A stretch of 64,000 nt of DNA from a virus, in the IMG/VR virus record IMGVR_UViG_3300023179_000054, positions 28,408 to 92,407 of that record; one strand, written 5' to 3'. This document shows positions 57,876-64,000 of the stretch, piece after piece (the first letter of the stretch is position 1; every line of letters begins with the position of its first letter). The position numbers and the translations under genes were made by a program. The notes beneath the pieces are model-generated. The model was not told where the DNA came from. It saw only the letters and a program-made list of their open reading frames with translations, and did not search any database.

Positions 57876-59247
57876 TTTTTAATCTATCAACTTCATCTGA
57901 CAAATGCTTTATTGTCTCAATTAAGAGTGGAATAACTTTTTCATAGTTTACGGCCAAACTGCCATCTTTTCTTACAACTACTGCTTCTGGTAGAACCTCT
58001 TTAATTTCTTGTGCTATCAAACCAACGTCGTGTTTACGGATAAAATATCCATCTTCACCACCTTGAGATTGTATCCATTCATCTGACCAATCAAAGAAAA
58101 CACCATTAAGAGATTTTAATTTTTGTAAAGCATCAGGAATATTCACCACATTTTCTTTAAATTTTATATCTGATGAATAATATGCGTATATGTTATAATT
58201 AGAATAAATGTTTCCATCTACATACAATCCACTTGGAGATGTGACTGAAACAAAACCACTTATTGATTTGATGTCAATATAACTACCGTTTGCGGTTATG
58301 CGGCCATTTTCATTAATTCCAGAATCATCATAGAAAAATAAACTTCCAGAATTTGTAGTAGTATTGATATGAACAGGTTTGTTTAAACTAACAAGGCTAT
58401 TGCCAAAAGTGTAATTTCCGGAATTGAGGAATGTAGTACCATATACGTAAACATTACCTTCAGCAGTAAATAGACCTGTCGCAGTACCATTATTAATAGG
58501 AAGTTTTGTATTTGCTAAAGCAAAAGCGGAATTAACGGCTGCGTATGCCGAATTTGTTTTGTAGTAAACTGAATTGGTAATACCAAAAGAAGCATTTGTG
58601 ACGTTGTATGCCGAATTGGCAACTCTGTAAGAAGATGCTGTATTTACAGAAACGCCGTTGGCAAAATCAAAAGCAGCTGCCGCATTTACTATCGCACTTG
58701 TAGAATAGACATAATCAACATTTGCCAAATCATATGCCTGGCCCGCAAGTTGGAATGCCAAGTTTGCTTGTTCGAAAGCAGCGGTACCATTCGCAATTAT
58801 AGCCAAAGCAGTAGGATTAAGTGTATTTGCTAAGTTAAATGCCGCATTAGCAACTGTATATCCAGAATTGGTCAGAGTATAGACAGCATTTGTTCTAACG
58901 ACCGTGGAATTTGCCATAGCAAATGCTGCGGCTGAATTTACTACCGCACCATAGTATAAACTATTGACGGTATTTGCCATCGTGAAAGCGGCATTCATAG
59001 CAGTATATTGAGCATTAGAAAAATCGTATGCTTGATTAGCGGTATCAAATGCCATAGAACTTAACGCAAGTAGTTCACCGTCGGCGGTGTCAACAGTAAT
59101 AACAAGGCTTGCTATATTTGCTTCATTATTGGAAACACCACTAAAAAGTTCTGCGATGTCTTCATTAATCTTAATAAACGCCGATCTAAGAGTATCGCCT
59201 GTGCCGTCGTTTGCTACTGTACCTGTGTTTACTGTGTTCTGTGTCAT
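57862..59247 (-). CDS. Tail fibre protein with C-terminal S74 intramolecular chaperone
   Basis: The C-terminal 110 residues, from SSDIKFKENVVNI to LIETIKHLSDEVDRLKNAIS, form the endosialidase-type intramolecular chaperone (peptidase S74). It includes DVGLIAQEIKEVLPEAVV and normally cleaves itself off after trimer folding, near the SD of SSDIK. The N-terminal 220 residues are repeats like AFxxANxAYxxxN (for example AFDTANQAYDFSN), a trimeric helical stalk. Length is 461 aa. A T4-type late box lies 30 bases before the start. The tail binds host surface glycan or protein. Confidence 0.85.
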   Translation of the reverse strand: MTQNTVNTGTVANDGTGDTLRSAFIKINEDIAELFSGVSNNEANIASLVITVDTADGELLALSSMAFDTANQAYDFSNAQYTAMNAAFTMANTVNSLYYGAVVNSAAAFAMANSTVVRTNAVYTLTNSGYTVANAAFNLANTLNPTALAIIANGTAAFEQANLAFQLAGQAYDLANVDYVYSTSAIVNAAAAFDFANGVSVNTASSYRVANSAYNVTNASFGITNSVYYKTNSAYAAVNSAFALANTKLPINNGTATGLFTAEGNVYVYGTTFLNSGNYTFGNSLVSLNKPVHINTTTNSGSLFFYDDSGINENGRITANGSYIDIKSISGFVSVTSPSGLYVDGNIYSNYNIYAYYSSDIKFKENVVNIPDALQKLKSLNGVFFDWSDEWIQSQGGEDGYFIRKHDVGLIAQEIKEVLPEAVVVRKDGSLAVNYEKVIPLLIETIKHLSDEVDRLKNAIS

Positions 59248-59251
59248 CGTC

Positions 59252-60256
59252 CTACTCTGTTTCTGGCCATTCCGTTATATTTATATCATAGCCATAATCA
59301 TCTGTCGGTTCTGCCGTTATTGGGTCTGGTGTAATCTGAATTGATGCTAACTTTAATGGTGATACATTAAATGAATGTATCTGACAAGTACCATTGGTTG
59401 ATACTGCGTGAACGTAGTTATTAACTTTAAATTGACCTTGAACTGCACCTAATGTTAATCTATCCAAATCAGAATTATAATCGATAATAACACCATATGC
59501 GGTTGCTGTCTTATAACTATCACCTTGATAAACCATGTCGTTTGACTTGAACACACCATTAGCATTTGCCGTATTTATCTTGGTGATGTATGCGGAACTT
59601 AAATGAAGGTCGTTATATACATTTGCGTAAACGGTACGAATAATCTTTGGATAAGAAATCGGGCCATAGTAATACATCTTCATGGTAAAGTTTAGAGTCC
59701 AATTAACATATCTTACCGTATCAAAATCACCCTCATACTGGATATCATTTGACACGTTATTAAGAATGACTGGAACATCTTTAATGAATCCAAGGTCAGG
59801 AATCATATTCGTTGCTACCGTGAAATCTGGATTAAAGAATGGTAAAATCTGTTCCACAATCTGCGTACCGTCATCGATATTTCGAGCATAGATGTTTAAT
59901 GAAAAAGTTATATCGTAAGGAACACCCATATAGCAAGATGAAACATGAGTTGTAGTGTTTGCCTTAGCAGCCTTTAATAATGAGTTTTGTTTTCTTGTAG
60001 CATCATAAGAAACGCCTGTAATCTCAAAACTCATTCTTGGTAAAACTGTCTGTAATTGACGTAGTAAATCCGGGTCGGAGAAAATACGAGTAATCATTTT
60101 CTCTTTTGGAGCATAGATGATAGGCACCAGAAAACGGTTAGTTTCTTTACCAGTCTGGTCGTTCTTTCTAACAATTTTTATATCATCAAAAAGACGTCCA
60201 AAAAGGACAACTGCTTTACGGGTTAGTTGATGATAAAAATGTGAATTACCTAACAT
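59252..60256 (-). CDS. 15: Tail sheath stabiliser and completion protein gp15
   Basis: RKAVVLFGRLFDDIKIVRK, NRFLVPIIYAPKEKMITRI, VLPRMSFEITGVSYDATRKQN and TQIVEQILPFFNPDF match T4 gp15 in order. Length is 334 aa (T4: 272), with a longer C-terminal part. It forms the ring ending the tail where the neck joins. Gene order 13-14-15 is conserved. Confidence 0.88.
   Translation of the reverse strand: MLGNSHFYHQLTRKAVVLFGRLFDDIKIVRKNDQTGKETNRFLVPIIYAPKEKMITRIFSDPDLLRQLQTVLPRMSFEITGVSYDATRKQNSLLKAAKANTTTHVSSCYMGVPYDITFSLNIYARNIDDGTQIVEQILPFFNPDFTVATNMIPDLGFIKDVPVILNNVSNDIQYEGDFDTVRYVNWTLNFTMKMYYYGPISYPKIIRTVYANVYNDLHLSSAYITKINTANANGVFKSNDMVYQGDSYKTATAYGVIIDYNSDLDRLTLGAVQGQFKVNNYVHAVSTNGTCQIHSFNVSPLKLASIQITPDPITAEPTDDYGYDINITEWPETE
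59278..59285 (-). promoter_or_regulatory. T4-type late promoter TATAAATA
   Basis: TATAAATA on the minus strand, a perfect T4 late box, within the end of gene 15 and 30 bases before the S74 fibre gene. Confidence 0.6.
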
Positions 60257-61149
60257 TATGGTGTTCCAAAAGGATTTGTTTCAGTCAAATCCAAATATGG
60301 ATCGGCTGCGACTTTTAATGGTTCATTATCAATTAAATCATAACTTGAGAAATTGGTTCTATCGTCAAATGAGACTAAGGTACGCATCGTTGTAGAGGTA
60401 TTACCAATGACGTTGGCACTTGCTACAAATTGACCGACGATGTTATTAATTAGTATTGTATTGCTACTGGACGTCCAGGACTCAACGGTACCATAAGCAT
60501 AAGCACCATTCCACCTATTATTGCTAGATTGAAATACAATTTCACCAATAGAGTAATTTGTCGCGGATGATCTTGCGGTACCAACAATAAGTTGGACATT
60601 ATAACCGTTATCAGTTCCAACCGCATCGACCTCTTCAACACCTGTATTGATAGGTTCTTGAGATGAACGGAAGGCCTCACATCTCATTTCATATACGTAT
60701 GGTAATCTTTTACCGATGGAATGGAACATAAGTTCCTGTTCGATAAACTTAATCTCAAACATCTTGTGAAGGACAGGAATATACACAAGGTCGCCTTCTT
60801 GAGGTCTTTGTCGTATGGAACCTGGTAGCAACTGTCTAAAAGACCTACGTGAAAGGACGAAGTTGGACGTGTCCCTGATCTCTAATCCGAACTTGGAGAA
60901 GAAATCACCTTGCCCCTCGAAACCTTCTACATTTGAGAGATAGGCCTCAATAAGGTATGCTTTGTTAAAGGCACTTTTGGAATACTCACCGTAAATCATA
61001 TCACCTTCGTCAAAAGATTCCCTAGGAATATAATAGATGTTATGACCCATAATTTGGATGCTCTCAACAATAAGGTCTTCCATTAACAAATGTTCGTTGT
61101 TAATTCTTTCTTGCGATGGAAAATTGTTAAAGTATCCGTTGACTGCCAT
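60256..61149 (-). CDS. 14: Neck protein gp14
   Basis: GYFNNFPSQERINNEHLLMEDLIVESIQIMGHNIYYIPRE is the conserved gp14 start, and FKFGLEIRDTSNFVLSRRSF-like regions follow. Length is 297 aa (T4: 256). gp14 with gp13 closes the head and joins it to the tail. Shares one base with gene 15. Confidence 0.92.
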   Translation of the reverse strand: MAVNGYFNNFPSQERINNEHLLMEDLIVESIQIMGHNIYYIPRESFDEGDMIYGEYSKSAFNKAYLIEAYLSNVEGFEGQGDFFSKFGLEIRDTSNFVLSRRSFRQLLPGSIRQRPQEGDLVYIPVLHKMFEIKFIEQELMFHSIGKRLPYVYEMRCEAFRSSQEPINTGVEEVDAVGTDNGYNVQLIVGTARSSATNYSIGEIVFQSSNNRWNGAYAYGTVESWTSSSNTILINNIVGQFVASANVIGNTSTTMRTLVSFDDRTNFSSYDLIDNEPLKVAADPYLDLTETNPFGTP

Positions 61150-61150
61150 T

Positions 61151-61900
61151 TTATCCTACAAGGAATCCAGGAGGTGCTTGGTATGTATTCTTAATCTCGT
61201 CCATGACTTCTTTAATTTCACCAACTGCTTCATCAAAGAGTTGCTGACCGTTCATGGTGATGCCGCCTGGTAGTTGCATACCACCATACTTTTTAAGGTT
61301 GGCACCCCATTGCTTCTTAATAAGAGCAGTTCCAAGGGCCTTCAGCATACGGTCATTCCAGAATAGTGTGAACTGGCTTGGATCGGTTACGATGGTACCT
61401 TCTGTAATAATCCACTCACCCTCTTGAATATCGGTATTCCAATCCCAATCGATATATAAACGTTTGTTAATCTTATTAAATCTTACTGGTGTTTCACCAG
61501 AGAATAACATGTCAAGGGTTCTTAGATGCTGCATGGTTAGAGCATAATTGACATAAGAGGTCGATGAAAGATCCCAAAGGTCGTTAAGACGCAATTGGTA
61601 GCGAAGGTCAAAAAAGGTCATGGCCTGATTGTTGCCACCTACAGGAAAAATGCGAGTGGCACCATTTACACCATCACCTAACTGGACGTATCCGTTGGCG
61701 ATGTCTGTGGAGGTTATTTGATGTTTTAGGTAAGTTCTTTCGGTGCCGTCATAATGGAATTCTTGGAAAAACTGGACGGCTATGGTGATGCAATCTTCGG
61801 CCTGCACATCATCTACGTTAACCTTGATGACGGGTTCACCAAGTTGACGAAAACATAATGATTTGAATTCTTCTCTGGTCTCGGGTGCTGATTGTGCCAT
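61151..61900 (-). CDS. 13: Neck protein gp13
   Basis: TREEFKSLCFRQLGEPVIKVNVDDVQAEDCI and FFQEFHYDGTER at the N-terminus, LYIDWDW and WGANLKKYGGMQLPGGITMNGQQLFDEA at the C-terminus are conserved gp13 elements. Length is 249 aa (T4: 309). It has a late box at 61929-61935 and starts the neck operon 13-14-15. Confidence 0.92.
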   Translation of the reverse strand: MAQSAPETREEFKSLCFRQLGEPVIKVNVDDVQAEDCITIAVQFFQEFHYDGTERTYLKHQITSTDIANGYVQLGDGVNGATRIFPVGGNNQAMTFFDLRYQLRLNDLWDLSSTSYVNYALTMQHLRTLDMLFSGETPVRFNKINKRLYIDWDWNTDIQEGEWIITEGTIVTDPSQFTLFWNDRMLKALGTALIKKQWGANLKKYGGMQLPGGITMNGQQLFDEAVGEIKEVMDEIKNTYQAPPGFLVG

Positions 61901-61928
61901 TTCATTCCCTTTTGGTAGTATTTCATAC

Positions 61929-61935
61929 TATTTAG
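61929..61935 (-). promoter_or_regulatory. Late-type promoter box CTAAATA (genes 13-15)
   Basis: CTAAATA on the minus strand, 29 bases before the gp13 start codon. Confidence 0.65.
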
Positions 61936-61940
61936 GAACT

Positions 61941-62546
61941 TTATCGGAACTTAGGCCCTTCCACCCATATCACAATAGACTTACGAATACCTGTGAGAAC
62001 TGGTTTGACCCTATGTATAATAAAAGAAGGAAAGGCAATAATTTTACCTTTATGTATATCAATTGTTTGTGGATTACTTCCTATATCAATTTGGAATTCT
62101 CCGCCTGTAAAATCTTTTCTCGGTTCGGATAAAAGCATTACTAAAGATAACTTTCTGGTCGATCTTTCCGGACCCTCAGTTATGGTATTTAAAATACTGT
62201 CCATATGCCAGTCATATTTTCCTTCATTTTCAGAATTATAAACTGTATATTGAAAACTATCATAACCGTATAAGTCAAAATTATAATAATCATTATTTAA
62301 GGATTCTATCACATAATTAAATTTATCAAATATCCATGAATTCGATTTATTTTTATAATAAAAATTTAATTTTGATTTTCTAATATATTCACAATTTTCA
62401 CCATCACCAACAGTTGTAGATGGTTTTAATTCATCTTGGGAACAATAATCTTCAAGTTCCATTAATTCTTTTTCTGTAAAAGCACCATCCCACCAGACAC
62501 TACTATAAATTATTCTTCTTTTTTCAAAAGGATCATTTGAAAGCAT
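61941..62546 (-). CDS. 2OG-Fe(II) oxygenase (PKHD/prolyl-hydroxylase-like)
   Basis: YDWHMDSILN has the HxD pair, and TGGEFQID, IIAFPSFIIHRVKPV and GIRKSIVIWVEGP give the rest of the jelly-roll with distal His and the 2-oxoglutarate Arg. This order is typical of PKHD-type hydroxylases. Length is 201 aa. The gene is AT-rich relative to gene 13. It sits among virion genes. A role in hydroxylating virion proteins is possible; phages with collagen-like proteins, as here, are of interest for this. Confidence 0.8.
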   Translation of the reverse strand: MLSNDPFEKRRIIYSSVWWDGAFTEKELMELEDYCSQDELKPSTTVGDGENCEYIRKSKLNFYYKNKSNSWIFDKFNYVIESLNNDYYNFDLYGYDSFQYTVYNSENEGKYDWHMDSILNTITEGPERSTRKLSLVMLLSEPRKDFTGGEFQIDIGSNPQTIDIHKGKIIAFPSFIIHRVKPVLTGIRKSIVIWVEGPKFR

Positions 62547-62569
62547 AATATAAAACCTTTAATATTCAA

Positions 62570-62938
62570 TTAATACATATTTGATACTGTATTTGATATT
62601 TCAAAACTATTTGTAATATTTACTAAATTATATACGTTAGACATATTATATTGTGTATTTGATAATTGAAGTTGTTCTTTTACATATAATAATTTTACCG
62701 GAGCAGATGATTTTATAATAGTAATTACATCATTAGTAGAAGGATTGCTGTTATTGTAAAAATTTAAATTATAATCGGTTCTACATCTTTCGGGATATCC
62801 ATTTGGTGTCATAACAATATCACCACTGAAAGTAAAGTGTGTCGCAAGACTTTCTTCGGTTATAATATCTGTCCAATATCTAACGACAAATGTATGTTCC
62901 GATTCATCAACAGAAAGAATTCTATAATTAATTTTCAT
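62570..62938 (-). CDS. Small conserved phage protein beside fibre genes
   Basis: Start chosen at ATG 62938 (MKINYRILSVDESEHTFVVRYWTDIITEESLATHF). The frame extends further but into the previous gene. RCRTDYNLNFYN is a conserved phrase of small phage proteins near tail fibre genes. The C-terminus has repeats (NTQYNMSNVYNLVNITN). Function unknown. Confidence 0.65.
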   Translation of the reverse strand: MKINYRILSVDESEHTFVVRYWTDIITEESLATHFTFSGDIVMTPNGYPERCRTDYNLNFYNNSNPSTNDVITIIKSSAPVKLLYVKEQLQLSNTQYNMSNVYNLVNITNSFEISNTVSNMY

Positions 62939-62952
62939 ATTATATTTACCTT

Positions 62953-64000
62953 TAGATTTTAGGCCCGTTAATTGTGCCTGCATTTATATATGTGATATTT
63001 CCTGTACCACTAACACCAGAACCTTGTGGTCCTGCCGCACCTGTAGCACCAGTTGTTCCTGCTGAACCTGCTGCACCAGGAGCACCTGTAGCACCTTTGG
63101 TTCCTGTTCCTCCAGCTGGTCCTGAAGTGCCAGTAGCACCTTTGGTTCCTGCTGGACCGGTTGAACCTGTTGCTCCGGCGCCGCCGCCGCCGTGGCCTGA
63201 TTCACCAGGCTGGCCAGAAATACCTACGTTTCCTCCATGTCCCCCGTGACCGCCGTGAACATCACATCCTGGGTAATGTCCGTGAATATGACAACCGGTA
63301 TAACCTGGTTCCTGACAATATTCATGTCCTGCATGACCGCCCCAGTCGCCGCCTCCGCCGCCGCCGCCGTAAATACCATGTCCTGGTTGTGCGCCAGATC
63401 CTGCAGGAGATCCTCCACCGCCACCGCCGTGTCCGCCGTGAACATGCGATCCACAAGCTTGAGCAAAGTATCCTTGGCCTCCGGCGCCGCCGCCGCCTGT
63501 TCCGCCTGGGCCACCTGGACCTGCTGTTCCGCCAGGTCCACCAGGTCCTGCTGGGCCTGCGGCGCCGGCCGGCCCGCCTGATCCACCTGGTCCTGCTGGG
63601 CCTGCTGCGCCACCAGGGCCGCCTGTACCTCCAGGTCCGCTGGCGCCGCCTGTTATTGTTGTAGTATTGTTTAATAAAATTTTAATACCTGAAACTGCGT
63701 CTGCTTGGAAAGAAATACCGCCCGTTTGTCCTGTTCCACCTGTGCCACCTGGTTGTCCGCTACTTCCTGCACCACCAGTACCGCCTGTGCCACCTGGTTG
63801 CGATGTACCGCCTGTGCCACCAGGACCGCCTGTTCCTCCTGTGCCACCAGGGCCGCCTTTGCCGCCTGTGCCACCTGAACCGCCGTTAGCATTACCTCCT
63901 GCCCCATATACTCCTGTAGTTCCAGTAGCACCTGTGGTTCCTGTGGTTCCTGTAGTTCCGATTGTTCCCGCAGCACCAGTTGTTCCAGTAGTGCCTGTAG
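62953..64000 (-). CDS. Collagen-like glycine-rich fibre/adhesin protein, 5' end outside window
   Basis: The minus strand is open from 64000 to TAA at 62953, at least 348 codons with no start inside the window. The protein is Gly-X-Y-like (TGTTGATGTTG, GPAGPGG, GATGAPGAAG) and Gly-rich overall, with polyglycine stretches. A central segment is rich in His and Cys: HVHGGHGGGG, then GHEYCQEPGYTGCHIHGH and CDVHGGHGGHGG, a probable metal-binding or receptor loop. The end (NITYINAGTINGPKI) is typical of phage fibres. Long competing frames with Gln-, Arg- or Ala-rich translations are out-of-frame shadows. Confidence 0.8.

Noticed and set aside
62984-63976. Gln/Val-rich minus-strand frames and Arg-rich or Ser/Ala-rich plus-strand frames at the right end
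   Set aside because: They are shadows of the Gly-X-Y gene read in other frames; repeated Gly codons give Gln, Val, Arg or Ala runs in the alternatives.
63000-64000. Regular short repeats suggesting a CRISPR array
   Set aside because: The repeats are three-codon Gly-X-Y periodicities within one open frame, without fixed-length spacers.
1-64000. tRNA genes
   Set aside because: I looked in the intergenic gaps for cloverleaf-type stems with a GTTCRA-like loop and CCA end and saw none; gaps are too short. A dedicated scan could still find one.

Overview
The window is a stretch of a large, tailed, double-stranded DNA phage genome of the T4 type (contractile-tail myovirus). Nearly all genes lie on the minus strand, are tightly packed, and often overlap by ATGA or TAATG junctions. 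The T4-like set is unmistakable. For replication and recombination there are gp45 clamp, gp44/gp62 clamp loader, RegA, DsbA, dNMP kinase, dUTPase, gp46/gp47, UvsW and UvsY. Late transcription uses the gp55 sigma factor. For the virion there are gp3, gp13, gp14, gp15, gp16, gp17, gp18, gp19, gp20, gp21, gp22 and gp23. The low-GC DNA, Hsp20, a CobS-like ATPase and many 2OG-Fe(II) oxygenases resemble marine T4-like phages (cyanophages, pelagiphages and relatives). No photosynthesis gene is seen, so the host is more likely a heterotrophic Gram-negative bacterium; the LpxH-like and glycan genes fit this. The host assignment is inference.

Layout by plus coordinate (transcription runs from high to low). 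62.6-64 kb: a collagen-like, glycine-rich adhesin or fibre gene running off the window edge, and a small companion. 57-62 kb: neck and tail completion genes (13, 14, 15), fibre-like proteins and an oxygenase. 53-57 kb: terminase genes 16/17 and a cytochrome P450. 41-53 kb: sheath, tube, portal, prohead core, protease, scaffold, capsid and gp3. 36-41 kb: UvsY, UvsW and gp55. 32-36 kb: gp47/gp46 with 2OG oxygenases in and beside them. 25-32 kb: a MoxR-type AAA+ ATPase with a zincin-VWA partner (CobS/CobT-like), a DUF4338-like protein and several tiny genes. 16-25 kb: replication cassette, with a DNA methyltransferase and an unknown (possibly nuclease) gene wedged between clamp-loader genes 44 and 62, then dUTPase, a PAAR-like protein and Hsp20. 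4.8-15.8 kb: a glycan island with seven probable sugar-transfer or sugar-nucleotide genes, an LpxH-like phosphoesterase, two methyltransferases and two duplicated oxygenases. 0-4.7 kb: small early-type genes, including a tandem family of coiled-coil paralogues.

Two promoter classes can be read directly. Early-type promoters match bacterial sigma70 (TTGACA-N17-TATAAT or close) and lie before the 4126-4671 gene, Hsp20, gp45, the wHTH gene, the CobS-like and CobT-like genes and others. Late-type promoters carry CTAAATA, or close forms of the T4 TATAAATA box, 15-55 bases before virion genes. Several promoters are followed at about +1 to +8 by a strong hairpin. One consensus promoter points against all genes (37978-38007, plus strand).

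The most unusual features are the phage P450, the AAA+/zincin-VWA pair with its own perfect promoters, the possible methyltransferase-nuclease pair inside the clamp-loader operon, the glycan/LpxH island, a 16-bp palindrome over the promoter of a wHTH gene, and tandem paralogues whose conserved C-terminal codons also supply the ribosome binding site of the next gene.
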